Position numbers and translations under genes: made by a program
The notes under the pieces: generated by a model
The model's input: only the letters and a program-made list of their open reading frames with translations
The model's database searches: none
What the model was told of the DNA's origin: nothing
Shown: positions 8,216-16,560 of the stretch, in pieces
How the letters are laid out: the number at the start of each line of letters is the position of its first letter
Position numbering within the stretch: position 1 is the first letter of the stretch
Assembly: GCA_965233665.1 (NCBI GenBank)
Contig: CBDDTG010000027.1
Coordinates: 1 to 64,000, forward strand
Direction: 5' to 3'
Source of the DNA: Bacterioplanes sp965233665
GTDB taxonomy: Bacteria; Pseudomonadota; Gammaproteobacteria; Pseudomonadales; Oceanobacteraceae
DNA length: 64,000 bases

Positions 8216-9650
8216 GGTGTGCCTCCTGATCATCGTGGTCGCTACTATCTGAGTTGGCGGGCAGCCCTTGCAGTGACTCGGCAAACGCCGGTGGCAGGGC
8301 ATCGCTCAAGCACGCTGCCGGGGCATTGCTCATGATGTGCATGCGCTCTAACCAGGCTTCGAACTCGGGTGCCGCGCCCAAACCCAGTACGCGCCGTGCA
8401 TACAACGCATCATGGAAGGAGGTGGTTTGATAATTGAGCATGATGTCGTCGGAGCCGGGAATGCCCATCACGAATGAACAGCCCGCCGTGCCGAGCAAGG
8501 TCAGTAGGTTATCCATATCGTTTTGGTCGGCTTCGGCGTGGTTGGTGTAGCAAACGTCACAGCCCATGGGGAGGCCCAATAACTTGGCGCAGAAATGATC
8601 TTCTAAGCCGGCACGAATGATTTCTTTGCCATCGAATAAATACTCAGGGCCAATAAAACCGACCACTGTGTTCACCAGCAGCGGATTAAACTTGCGGGCT
8701 ACGGCATAGGCGCGGGCTTCGCAGGTTTGCTGGTCAAGACCGTGGTGGGCATTGGCCGACAGCGAGCTGCCTTGGCCGGTCTCAAAATACATGACGTTAT
8801 TGCCCACCGTGCCGCGACCCAAGGATTGCGCTGCCGCCTCGGCCTCCGCCAGGGTTGCCAAGTTAAAGCCAAAGCTGCTGTTGGTGTCTTCGGTGCCGCC
8901 AATCGACTGAAATACCAGGTCAACCGGAGCGCCATGTTCGATGCACTCCAAGGTGTTGGTAACGTGGGTCAATACGCAGGACTGGGTGGGAATGTCATAG
9001 CGCTGGATCACCTCATCCATGAGTTTTAATAAGCGCGTGGCCTGGGGCACATTGTCGGTGGCGGGGTTGATCCCAATCACCGCATCGCCACTGCCGTACA
9101 GCAAACCGTCGAGAATACTGGCGGCAATGCCGTTCATGTCGTCCGTGGGGTGATTCGGCTGTAAGCGCGTGGAGAGGCGCTTAGGCAAGCCAATGGTGTT
9201 GCGAAACGCCGAGGTTACATGGCACTTCTGCGCCACCAAAATTAAATCCTGATTGCGCATGATTTTACTGACCGCCGCTGCCATCTCGGGCGTAATGCCG
9301 GCTCGCACCTGTTGCAGCAGAGCGGGGCTGGCATGGTCCGACAACAGCCAGTTGCGAAAATCACCCACGGTTAAGTGAGCAATGGGGGCGAACGCCTGAG
9401 CATCATGGTCATCCATGATTAAGCGGGTGATTTCGTCCTTTTCATAGGGAATCAGCGCTTCGCTTAAAAAGGTTTTTAGCGGGACTTCGGCCAGCGTCAT
9501 TTGTGCCACGGCACGTTCTTCTGCTGAGCGTGCAATCACTCCCGCTAGGCGATCACCGGAGCGTGCCGGGGTGGCGCGGGCCATCAACTCAGCCAAATTT
9601 CTGAATTCGTAGGTCTGGCTGCCGAGGGTGTAGCGATAGGGTTTCGTCAT
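8208..9650 (-). CDS. eutB: Ethanolamine ammonia-lyase large subunit EutB
   Basis: The 480-residue catalytic subunit (TIM barrel) of the coenzyme B12-dependent lyase is full length compared with the usual 450-470, plus a short acidic/His tail. Recognisable parts are the N-terminal F-R-N-L-A-E-L-M-A-R-A-T-P-x-R-S-G-D segment, the P-x-D-D-M-N-G-I-A-A-S-I-x-D-G-L substrate loop and the C-Y-T-N-H-A-E-A-D-Q-N-D-M-D region. It is the first gene of the operon eutB-eutC-permease. The start ATG has an AGGA ribosome site 6-7 nt upstream. Expression is probably controlled by the divergent AraC-type regulator through repeats at 9671-9707. Confidence 0.96.
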   Translation of the reverse strand: MTKPYRYTLGSQTYEFRNLAELMARATPARSGDRLAGVIARSAEERAVAQMTLAEVPLKTFLSEALIPYEKDEITRLIMDDHDAQAFAPIAHLTVGDFRNWLLSDHASPALLQQVRAGITPEMAAAVSKIMRNQDLILVAQKCHVTSAFRNTIGLPKRLSTRLQPNHPTDDMNGIAASILDGLLYGSGDAVIGINPATDNVPQATRLLKLMDEVIQRYDIPTQSCVLTHVTNTLECIEHGAPVDLVFQSIGGTEDTNSSFGFNLATLAEAEAAAQSLGRGTVGNNVMYFETGQGSSLSANAHHGLDQQTCEARAYAVARKFNPLLVNTVVGFIGPEYLFDGKEIIRAGLEDHFCAKLLGLPMGCDVCYTNHAEADQNDMDNLLTLLGTAGCSFVMGIPGSDDIMLNYQTTSFHDALYARRVLGLGAAPEFEAWLERMHIMSNAPAACLSDALPPAFAESLQGLPANSDSSDHDDQEAHHG

Positions 9651-9670
9651 TGTTATTCCTGCTTAGCCTT

Positions 9671-9720
9671 ACCAAGGGGATAAAAGGCCTCACCAAGGGA
9701 ATAAAAGTTGCTACCTTGGT
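9671..9720 (-). promoter_or_regulatory. Two 21-bp-spaced direct repeats upstream of eutB (candidate AraC-type operator)
   Basis: ACCAAGGGGATAAAAG (9671-9686) and ACCAAGGGAATAAAAG (9692-9707) differ at one of 16 positions and are exactly 21 bp apart, two helical turns. A partial inverted copy, ctaccttggt, follows at 9711-9720. Direct half-sites at this spacing are the classic arrangement for AraC-family activators. They lie 21-57 bp before the eutB start, next to a divergent AraC-family gene. A very short eutB leader would be required. Confidence 0.55.
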
Positions 9721-9732
9721 GGCATTGCTGAA

Positions 9733-9747
9733 CTCACATTGAGTGAG
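9733..9747. promoter_or_regulatory. Short inverted repeat in the eutB/regulator intergenic region
   Basis: CTCAC-ATTGA-GTGAG forms a perfect 5-bp inverted repeat with a 5-nt spacer between the divergent eutB and AraC-type genes. Its inner 13 bp are the reverse complement of the core at 1707-1719. No known regulator is assigned. Confidence 0.2.
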
Positions 9748-9907
9748 CGATGAATAACCATCAGCGAAGGCTGTTCCGATGTCCTATCGGATTTTGGCAA
9801 AGTTTAAAAAAGTTAATAAAAACAATGGGTTGCTGGTCTTTCGTGGGGTTTTGTAGAGACTGGGCTGAGCCAATCGGGTGAGGCTGATACCGGAGGTAGC
9901 ACTGTAA

Positions 9908-10855
9908 GTGAGCAATGACGCACCAGTGTTGTGCAGAAGCGAAGCAACCGATGCGGATCTGCACGCACACAATTTACGCAACTGGCAGCAGCAATATGAT
10001 CAACTCAGTGATGGCCATTTTTTTGGTCGTATCGACGAGCTGGATCTGGCGCATTTGCAGGTGTTTTCCGAGCACACCAGTCAAGCGCTGCATCAGCATT
10101 GCAACGTGTGGCCGGATTCTGTCTGGTTGGGATTTGCTGCCAAACAGCAAAGCTGTCGCATCAATGGTATGGAGGTGGCGCCAGACCAAGTCATGGTGCG
10201 GCCCGGCCACTGTGATTTTGAATTGGTCACACCCGAGGGCTTCGATATTTTTGGTGTGGTCATCAGCCAGCCTGCGCTGTTGCGCGTGGCAGACAGTCAT
10301 GGCATCGAGCTAGATGCTCGTGCCTGGTTGCAACCACGCAAGCAATGGCAAACGCAGCGGTTAAATGCCTTGCGCTACATGTTACAGCGCTGGCTGACAC
10401 CGATTCACACAGGAGTTGGTGGGCGCCTGCAAGAGGAGTTGCTACTCACCACCGCACTGGAGGTGTTGCAGCAAGCGCCGGTGCAAGAACGTCGGCAAAG
10501 CAGTTATGGCCGGCGCAAAGCCGTGGTCGAGCGAGTGCAGGCCTACCTGGAGGCCAATAGCCATGCGCCTGTTACCATCACGGAGCTGTGCCAGCTAACA
10601 CACGTTAGTCGGCGCACCTTGCAGTACAGCTTTGAAAGCATTTTGGGCATTAGCCCGGCGCGGTACTTGCGCGCCACGCGCCTCAATGGCGTGCGGCGTG
10701 TGCTATCGCAAGCGCAGCCTAGCGACGATATTGTCATTAGCCGCGTCGCTGCCGAGTGGGGCTTCTGGCACCCCGGCCAGTTTGCCCACGATTACAAGCA
10801 GCTGTTTGGTGAGAATCCGTCGGTGACACTGGCGCAGTCGCCGTTGGGACATTAA
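9908..10855 (+). CDS. AraC family regulator, EutR-like, of ethanolamine utilisation
   Basis: The protein has 315 residues. The N-terminal ~200 residues form a cupin-like sensor region (Q-S-C-R-I-N-G-M, V-R-P-G-H-C-D-F-E). Residues about 215-312 are an AraC double HTH with the conserved ...V-S-R-R-T-L-Q-Y-S-F... helix and ...W-G-F-W-H-P-G-Q-F-A-H-D-Y-K-Q-L-F-G-E-N-P... signature, the latter very like EutR. The GTG start at 9908 has a GGAGG ribosome site 11 nt upstream. It is divergent from eutB, so it most likely activates eutB-eutC-permease in response to ethanolamine and/or adenosylcobalamin, as EutR does in enterobacteria. The signal is inferred, not seen. Confidence 0.82.
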   Translation: MSNDAPVLCRSEATDADLHAHNLRNWQQQYDQLSDGHFFGRIDELDLAHLQVFSEHTSQALHQHCNVWPDSVWLGFAAKQQSCRINGMEVAPDQVMVRPGHCDFELVTPEGFDIFGVVISQPALLRVADSHGIELDARAWLQPRKQWQTQRLNALRYMLQRWLTPIHTGVGGRLQEELLLTTALEVLQQAPVQERRQSSYGRRKAVVERVQAYLEANSHAPVTITELCQLTHVSRRTLQYSFESILGISPARYLRATRLNGVRRVLSQAQPSDDIVISRVAAEWGFWHPGQFAHDYKQLFGENPSVTLAQSPLGH

Positions 10856-10869
10856 GCCGCATCCTGGGA

Positions 10870-11445
10870 TTATGGCAATGTGTCTGCCACACCCCCGATT
10901 AAGACCCAAAGGCCGACGCCAATAAACAGTGCGCTGGCTGCTAGGTGCAGTGCGCGCATGGGCAAGCGCTTAAGCAAATGATCGCCCATGTACACCACCG
11001 GCACATTGGCGATCAACATGCCCAAGGTGGTGCCGAGGGTAACCCACAGCAGATCGCTAAACTGTGCGCCCAGCAGCACGGTGGCAATTTGGGTTTTATC
11101 GCCAATTTCGGCCAGAAAAAACAGCACAGTCGCTACGAGAAACGCACCTAAACGATCAAAGCGGTGGCTGACGTCTTCGTCTTTATCCGGAATCAGCAAC
11201 CACAAACCGAGCAGAATAAAGCTCGCCGCTAACAGCCAGTCGACCCAATGACTGTTGAGCAAATCAGCGAGCCAGGTACCAAGCCAGGCAGAGGCCGCAT
11301 GATTCAGCAGGGTTGCCAGCAAAATACCGGCGATAATCGCAGGCTTGTTGCGAAAACGAGCGGCCAACAGCAAAGATAATAACTGGGTTTTATCACCCAT
11401 TTCGGCCAGGGCGACCGTGGTGACAGAGGTTAGAAAAGCATCCAT
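10870..11445 (-). CDS. Manganese exporter of the Gdt1/TMEM165 (UPF0016) family
   Basis: This 191-residue membrane protein has about six helices and the two family-defining E-x-G-D-K-(T/S) motifs, A-E-M-G-D-K-T-Q near residue 14 and A-E-I-G-D-K-T-Q near residue 110. In bacteria this family (for example Vibrio MneA) exports Mn2+. The leader carries a yybP-ykoY manganese riboswitch, which strengthens the substrate call beyond family level. Excess Mn2+ is expected to switch expression on. The gene is convergent with the EutR-like gene, with 14 bp between the stops. Confidence 0.9.
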   Translation of the reverse strand: MDAFLTSVTTVALAEMGDKTQLLSLLLAARFRNKPAIIAGILLATLLNHAASAWLGTWLADLLNSHWVDWLLAASFILLGLWLLIPDKDEDVSHRFDRLGAFLVATVLFFLAEIGDKTQIATVLLGAQFSDLLWVTLGTTLGMLIANVPVVYMGDHLLKRLPMRALHLAASALFIGVGLWVLIGGVADTLP

Positions 11446-11473
11446 AAGAGAATCCAGGCGGGAATGACAACCA

Positions 11474-11518
11474 AAGGCAAATGCCCACCTCCCGCCAATT
11501 GGAGTGGGTATTTGCCTT
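11474..11518 (-). terminator. Expression-platform hairpin of the Mn riboswitch
   Basis: Between aptamer and start codon, AAGGCAAATACCCACTCC and GGAGGTGGGCATTTGCC (minus strand) form a nearly perfect 17-18-bp stem with an ~8-nt loop. TTTGGTTG follows, a weak U-tract. It probably acts as the conditional terminator or anti-terminator; the GGAGG within it may also be sequestered. Confidence 0.65.
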
Positions 11519-11632
11519 AGGTCTCGCCGATATGAAGGTGTTCATACTCACTGACCACAGGCTGTTGCCTGACTATGTTGACCAGTGAACTGACTGGCGT
11601 GTGCCAGTGCAGCGGGCTACTCCCCCAAGACG
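11519..11632 (-). ncRNA. yybP-ykoY manganese riboswitch aptamer
   Basis: On the minus strand the leader of the Gdt1-family gene contains the conserved 5' element GGGGAGTAGC (complement of 11616-11625) and the matching 3' element GGCGAGACC (complement of 11519-11527). Between them lies a GTCAACATAGTCAGGC segment resembling the GTCAACATACTC of the E. coli alx aptamer. These two elements form the metal-binding loops of the yybP-ykoY class. The downstream gene is a predicted Mn exporter, the standard regulon member. A TATGAT hexamer lies about 22 nt upstream, a plausible -10. Confidence 0.85.
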
Positions 11633-11724
11633 ATGGAGATCATAACAAGGCGATGAGTCACAAGCCAGAACCGTGGCGCTGCTCTGGTGGTGAGACGGCG
11701 GCGCCACTTTCCCCCCGATACTGG

Positions 11725-13413
11725 CTAAACCCGATATTGCGACACCATAGCCTGCATTTCTTGGGCGACATTTTCTACCGCTTGGCTACTGGCATCGGAG
11801 CGGCTGGTTTCTTCGGCGGTGTCGCGGGCAATGCTAACGATGCTATGAACGTTTTCATTGATGGTTGCAGCGACGCTGGTTTGCTCTTCGGCGGCGCTGG
11901 CGATTTGGGTGGTCATGTCATTGATGACCTGTACAGCGCTGGAGATAGTATGCAGCGCGTCATCGACTTTGCGACTTTCTTTCACGCTGGTGCTGCTGCT
12001 CTCCTGAATGCTGCTGATGACGCGTACGGCATCAGACGCACCCTGTTGCAGCCGGGTAATCATGGACTGAATTTCATCGGTGCTGCTTTGCGTTTTACTG
12101 GCCAGTGAGCGCACTTCATCGGCGACCACGGCAAAGCCTCGCCCAGCTTCGCCTGCGCGGGCGGCTTCGATGGCGGCATTTAAAGCCAGCAAGTTGGTTT
12201 GCTCGGCGATGCCGCGAATCACATCCAACACGCTGCCGATGTTTTCGGAATCCTTGCCCAAACTTTGGATGACTGTGACACCTTCTTGCACCTGGCTTTC
12301 CAGCCCATCAATGACGCTGATGGACTGGCGCAATACCTGTAACGAGTCTTTCACCTGTTCATCGGCACTGCTGGCGGCATCAGCGGTAGCGCTGGCATGG
12401 CTCGCCACTTCGGTCGCTGCCGCTGACATTTCATTCATGGCCGTGGCGACCTGGTCACTTTCCTGGTGCTGGCGATCAGCGCCATTGCGCGCGTTGTCGA
12501 TGGCCTGGCGCAGTTGCGATGCGGCTTCAACTAGGGTGCGACTGGATGAGGTTACGCCTTGAACCAAGTACTGTACTTGGTCGGCAAAGCGGTTAAAGGC
12601 ACCGCCCAACTGTGCTAATTCATCGTGGCCGCTGGCTTCCATACGACGCGTCAGGTCGCCATCGCCGCTGGAAATCTCTTCCATCGCCGCTACGGCACGT
12701 TTCAAAGGGTTAACAATTAAACGCGCCATCCACAGGGCTGTCGTGGTAATGATGGCGAGCATTGCCATCACGGTGATCAAGGTTTTGATAAGAAAGGTCT
12801 GATTGCGTTGTTTAATTTCGCTGGCGGTTTTGGCCAGCTCCTGCTCAATGTCGTCGATATAAAAGCCTGTTCCTACCATCCACTGCAGTTCGGGAACCAC
12901 TTCGGCATAGGACAGCTTCAAGCCATTGGGGTTACCGGTTGCTGGGTTTGGGTAAGCGTACTGCACATACCCATCACCACTGCGGGCGGCATTAATAAGG
13001 TCGCGAATAAAAAACACGCCGTTTTTATCTTTGGTGTTGATTAAGTTTTTGCCAATCAAATCCGGCCGGGTGCCGTGCACTCTGGCGACACCGTTGAAGT
13101 CGTATCCGAACATATAGCCGGCATCGTTGTCGAAGCGAAAACGATGCAACACCTCTATCGCTTGCTCTCGTACTGCATCCGGGCTCAGGCTGCGATCTTG
13201 CAGAATCGGTTTGATCGCGGACAGTGCCATTTGTACGTAGTTCTTTAGTTCGGCCGATTTGCGCGCCATCGCTTGTTCACGCATGGAGTCGATACTGGCA
13301 CGGGTTTCATCGGCGCTGGAGACCAGCTTGATAGCGATCATGATGATGGCTAACAAAATCACAGGAAGGGTGCTCAGCAAAATAATGCGAGCTTTGATGG
13401 TGAGTATCGGCAT
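11725..13413 (-). CDS. Methyl-accepting chemotaxis protein with Cache sensor domain
   Basis: This is a 562-residue transducer. TM1 is at about 7-28. The periplasmic Cache (sCache_2-type) domain covers about 35-185 and includes a Y-M-F-G-Y-D-F-N-G-V-A-R-V-H-G motif and a G-Y-V-Q-Y-A-Y-P-N-P segment, typical of small organic acid or amine sensors. TM2 is at about 190-215, a HAMP domain follows at about 215-268, then the cytoplasmic signalling region. The hairpin tip is strictly conserved (Q-T-N-L-L-A-L-N-A-A-I-E-A-A-R-A-G). Receptor clustering at the cell pole and CheA/CheW signalling are family knowledge. The ligand is unknown, and no che genes lie nearby. Confidence 0.93.
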   Translation of the reverse strand: MPILTIKARIILLSTLPVILLAIIMIAIKLVSSADETRASIDSMREQAMARKSAELKNYVQMALSAIKPILQDRSLSPDAVREQAIEVLHRFRFDNDAGYMFGYDFNGVARVHGTRPDLIGKNLINTKDKNGVFFIRDLINAARSGDGYVQYAYPNPATGNPNGLKLSYAEVVPELQWMVGTGFYIDDIEQELAKTASEIKQRNQTFLIKTLITVMAMLAIITTTALWMARLIVNPLKRAVAAMEEISSGDGDLTRRMEASGHDELAQLGGAFNRFADQVQYLVQGVTSSSRTLVEAASQLRQAIDNARNGADRQHQESDQVATAMNEMSAAATEVASHASATADAASSADEQVKDSLQVLRQSISVIDGLESQVQEGVTVIQSLGKDSENIGSVLDVIRGIAEQTNLLALNAAIEAARAGEAGRGFAVVADEVRSLASKTQSSTDEIQSMITRLQQGASDAVRVISSIQESSSTSVKESRKVDDALHTISSAVQVINDMTTQIASAAEEQTSVAATINENVHSIVSIARDTAEETSRSDASSQAVENVAQEMQAMVSQYRV

Positions 13414-13539
13414 AAGGCTCTCCGCAACCTGACAGTCAGTCTGACGCGCTCAGACCGTTGTTGGAGATTAGCAAAGGCTCAGCAAAGTGATGGCAGCTTA
13501 GGAAAATAACAGGTTGAATATGCTTGGTTAGTTATTCCG

Positions 13540-13791
13540 TTAACCTTCCGTTCTCAGCTCCTGTAGCGCGGAAACCAGCTTGCGGCGCTGCAGCTGTAAC
13601 AAGGCGATTTTGTCTCGCAGCTCGTGTTTGGCTTCTAAGCCTTCTGCATGCTCCAGTTTATGCTGCAATTGTTTTTGCTTTTTGCGCAGTTTTTTCAATG
13701 CGTGTTGCAGTTTTTTGCGTTGCTGTCGGCGTTGACGTTCTGGTTCATCAAACAAGGTTTGGATGCGGCGCATCAGCTTTTTATATTTCAC
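13540..13791 (-). CDS. Small basic coiled-coil protein coupled to the Na/Pi transporter
   Basis: I take the GTG at 13791, one base beyond the transporter's stop codon and preceded by AGGAGG at ~11 nt, giving 83 residues. A longer reading that starts inside the transporter gene is unlikely. The whole protein is Lys/Arg/Gln/Leu-rich and predicted to be a single helical coiled coil (repeats of K-K-L-x-x-L-x-K-x-Q-K). No family is recognised. Tight linkage suggests a regulatory or stabilising role for the phosphate transporter, but this is inference. Confidence 0.55.
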   Translation of the reverse strand: MKYKKLMRRIQTLFDEPERQRRQQRKKLQHALKKLRKKQKQLQHKLEHAEGLEAKHELRDKIALLQLQRRKLVSALQELRTEG

Positions 13792-13792
13792 C

Positions 13793-15607
13793 TCAACGCT
13801 CCTCCTGGCTATCGCGTGCCAGCTGGCGGTAGTCTTCATCGCTAAGTGACCAGTCGGGGTCGGTGTTGACGGCGGGCACACACAGAAATTCGATGGCCAT
13901 TAGCAGCCGTTTACACACATGCAGGCAATAGCTTTTATCTGTCATCAATGAAGTGGCCATGGTGGCATCGATTTGTCGCTGTTGGATCAACAGTTCCAGT
14001 TGCTGGTCAAAGTCATCGCTAAACCGTTGCAACTGCAAGTGCTGGCGCTGCAGCAACAGTTGAATATCGTCGCTATCTTGCCCTTCTAGAGCCTGATCTA
14101 ACAGCGCCAGTGTTGCCGCGATTTGCGTGCGCAAACTCTGGTAGCTGGCGGTCATGGCCACCGGCCCTTGGTGCAGGTAGTGGGTCAAGTTGTCGAGCAA
14201 ATGTTTGACGCCTTTGATGGCTTCTAACAGGTGAAAGCCTGCGCTGCGCACGCGACGCAGTTGTTCTTCTTGGGCGATGCCTGCATGGCTGCGCGCCTGA
14301 ATCAAAAACTCGACAATGGCGCTGTAGACCGGTTTTAGCCTGTGCTGATAGGCCTGCTGTAAATGCTGGTGCTGCTGCTCAGTATCTTGTGCGTCAGGCT
14401 CGTTTATCAGGCTGTGCTGCAAACGAAAATCGCTACTGCGCCAGCCCAGGGCATGAATCATGGTGTCGCGGCAAAAGCGGTACAGACGCAGAGTTTCGCG
14501 CTGGCTCACGTGCAGGGCCGAGGCGGGCGAAGCCAACGCTGCCTCGTTTAAATACCGAGGGCGTTTGATATCGGCTTCCTTGGCCACAATCCAACGTTGC
14601 AGCAGACTGGCTAATGCGTGAATCCAGGGCGTCATCAGCACCACGCCCAGCAGGTTAAACAAGGTATGGAATAGCGCCAAGCGCAGCGTCGCGCTATCCG
14701 GCGGCAGGCCCAACCCGTGCGCCAGCCATTCCGTCAGTGCCAGCAGCCAAGGCAGCAGTAATAACGCTAGCAAGCCTGTTACTAGGTTGAACAGCAAATG
14801 CCCAACGGCCAATTGGCGCCCTGCATTATTAGCCCCCATGGCACCGATCAAAGCAGTGATGGTGGTGCCGACGTTGGCACCAATCGCCACCGCCAATGCG
14901 GCTTCATAATCGATCTGGCCATTGGTTAAGGCGGTGAGAATCAATATCAGCGTGGCATGGCTGGATTGCATGATAACGGTGGCCAGAATGCCAATGGCGA
15001 CAAACATTAAGCGCGACAACCACAGTTGGCTATCGATGCCTTCCAGCATCAACAGGCTTTCATAGGCGCTAAAGCCTTGCTTCATCAAATGAATGCCAAA
15101 AAAGATAAAGCCGATGCCGGTTAATATGTGGCCGATATTTTGCCAGCGTCGACGGCGCTGAAATTGCAGAGCAATGCCAAAGACCAATAGCGGCAGAGCG
15201 TATGCCGACAGCTTGACCTTGAGGCCAAATACGGCAATTAACCAAGCGCCTGTGGTGGTCCCCAAGTTGGCACCAAAAACGATGCCGAGTCCAGCGGCTA
15301 GAGGAATCAAACCCGCAGAGATAAATGAAATACTTAATACCGATACCAACGAGCTGGACTGCATTAAGGTGGTAGTAATGACGCCGACACTGAGGGACTT
15401 CCAAATACGGTCGGTACTGCGCTGCAGCCACTGTTGTAAAACGCCACCACTGAGCGCTTTAAAGCCTCGCTCGAGTGACAACATGCCAAATAGAAACAGC
15501 GCTACACCGGCGGCAATTTCCTGAAAGGCGCTGCTTTGCCAGAGCGCGACGGCGAGCAGGGTCAAAATAACGGGAAAGGCCCAGCGGTTCAGTGCATCCA
15601 TAGCCAT
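13793..15607 (-). CDS. Na/Pi cotransporter family protein with C-terminal PhoU-like domain
   Basis: The protein has 604 residues. The membrane part (about 1-330) contains the inverted repeat typical of NptA/SLC34-like carriers, with two Q-S-S motifs (L-M-Q-S-S-S and I-M-Q-S-S-H) and two G-(A/T)-N-(L/V)-G-T-T segments. The C-terminal ~250 residues are helical and PhoU-like. Proteins of this architecture transport phosphate with sodium or act as phosphate-responsive exporters. The leader shows no Pho box I can identify. It is first in an apparent two-gene unit with the small coiled-coil gene. Confidence 0.9.
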   Translation of the reverse strand: MAMDALNRWAFPVILTLLAVALWQSSAFQEIAAGVALFLFGMLSLERGFKALSGGVLQQWLQRSTDRIWKSLSVGVITTTLMQSSSLVSVLSISFISAGLIPLAAGLGIVFGANLGTTTGAWLIAVFGLKVKLSAYALPLLVFGIALQFQRRRRWQNIGHILTGIGFIFFGIHLMKQGFSAYESLLMLEGIDSQLWLSRLMFVAIGILATVIMQSSHATLILILTALTNGQIDYEAALAVAIGANVGTTITALIGAMGANNAGRQLAVGHLLFNLVTGLLALLLLPWLLALTEWLAHGLGLPPDSATLRLALFHTLFNLLGVVLMTPWIHALASLLQRWIVAKEADIKRPRYLNEAALASPASALHVSQRETLRLYRFCRDTMIHALGWRSSDFRLQHSLINEPDAQDTEQQHQHLQQAYQHRLKPVYSAIVEFLIQARSHAGIAQEEQLRRVRSAGFHLLEAIKGVKHLLDNLTHYLHQGPVAMTASYQSLRTQIAATLALLDQALEGQDSDDIQLLLQRQHLQLQRFSDDFDQQLELLIQQRQIDATMATSLMTDKSYCLHVCKRLLMAIEFLCVPAVNTDPDWSLSDEDYRQLARDSQEER

Positions 15608-15733
15608 CCAACATTGCCAGCGTGCCCTCAGTATAGTGATACAGCGAGTAATAAGCCTGGCGTGTTTAAGGCATTTGTTAAACGTCGTGCTAATGTAGCG
15701 TCCAGATTTAGGACTCGAACGGTGGAGTGATGT

Positions 15734-16285
15734 ATGGCGGTGTTGCGAAAAGCAGGTGTAACCGGACTGGCTATGGCGTTGCTATTGGCCGCCAGTGCGC
15801 AAGCTCAAGATAATTATTGGGTCATGGCTGCTGGCAGCGGTACGGCCTCGATTCGTGCCGATAGCGATAACGGTGCGGTTCGGGTAAAGGGGGATGGGCA
15901 CAGTTTCTACGCTGGCCATGCTTGGTCACTGACGCCACGCATCGACTTCATCACCAGCGCCAACTACGCCCGCTTTCAGGACGTCGAAAAGGTGAACGAC
16001 AGCGTCGTCGGGGCTGAGCTGGGGCTGCGGCTGCAGTTGCCTGCAGATGGTTTGCCTAAACCTGTGTATCTCACCACCAGCGCCGGCTGGCATTATGCCG
16101 ATGCCTTAGAGCGCCACGGTGCTTCACTGATGGCGGGAGTCGGCGTGCCAGTGTTGGTATGGCAGCGCGCTTCAATTGATCTGCAATATCAGTATCGCTA
16201 CTACAACTGGCGCGAACGTGATGGCTATTATCAGCTGCGCAGCAAACTCAGTCAGCTGATGCTGGGAGCGTCGTTGCAGTTTTAG
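15734..16285 (+). CDS. Outer membrane beta-barrel protein
   Basis: The protein has 183 residues, with a cleaved Sec signal peptide ending A-Q-A-Q about residue 24. The rest alternates polar and aromatic residues with amphipathic strands and ends in ...M-L-G-A-S-L-Q-F, the C-terminal aromatic expected for BAM-dependent insertion. The size fits an 8-stranded OmpA/OmpX/OmpW-like barrel. It stands alone between divergent neighbours. Function unknown. Confidence 0.75.
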   Translation: MAVLRKAGVTGLAMALLLAASAQAQDNYWVMAAGSGTASIRADSDNGAVRVKGDGHSFYAGHAWSLTPRIDFITSANYARFQDVEKVNDSVVGAELGLRLQLPADGLPKPVYLTTSAGWHYADALERHGASLMAGVGVPVLVWQRASIDLQYQYRYYNWRERDGYYQLRSKLSQLMLGASLQF

Positions 16286-16560
16286 GGCACTGCCTTCACG
16301 CCACCTGATTTGCTTCATAGTAATTTAGATATGTTGCAGAGGGTGGCGACTGTCAGCAATACACTTAATAAGTGAATGATCAGCGGGCGTTTTCAGCGCC
16401 GCTGCGGAAGCAGGTGCCGGATTGCGTGCCGTTGAATAAGGACTCAGCTTGGCGGGCATTGTCGCCGGTACGGGTCAGCGATATGGTGGCACTTTTAACA
16501 GCGGACAGTGTGTCCATGCCGGCACTGCTGAGCCGCCCGAGGTAGCCAAGGAGTAACGAC
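16286..16560. other. Intergenic stretch, no gene supported
   Basis: A minus-strand reading frame crosses this 275-bp stretch but continues into the DUF2252 gene on the opposite strand and resembles no protein. An AAGGAG ribosome site at the right end serves the next gene. No convincing hairpin or promoter is seen. Confidence 0.5.
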
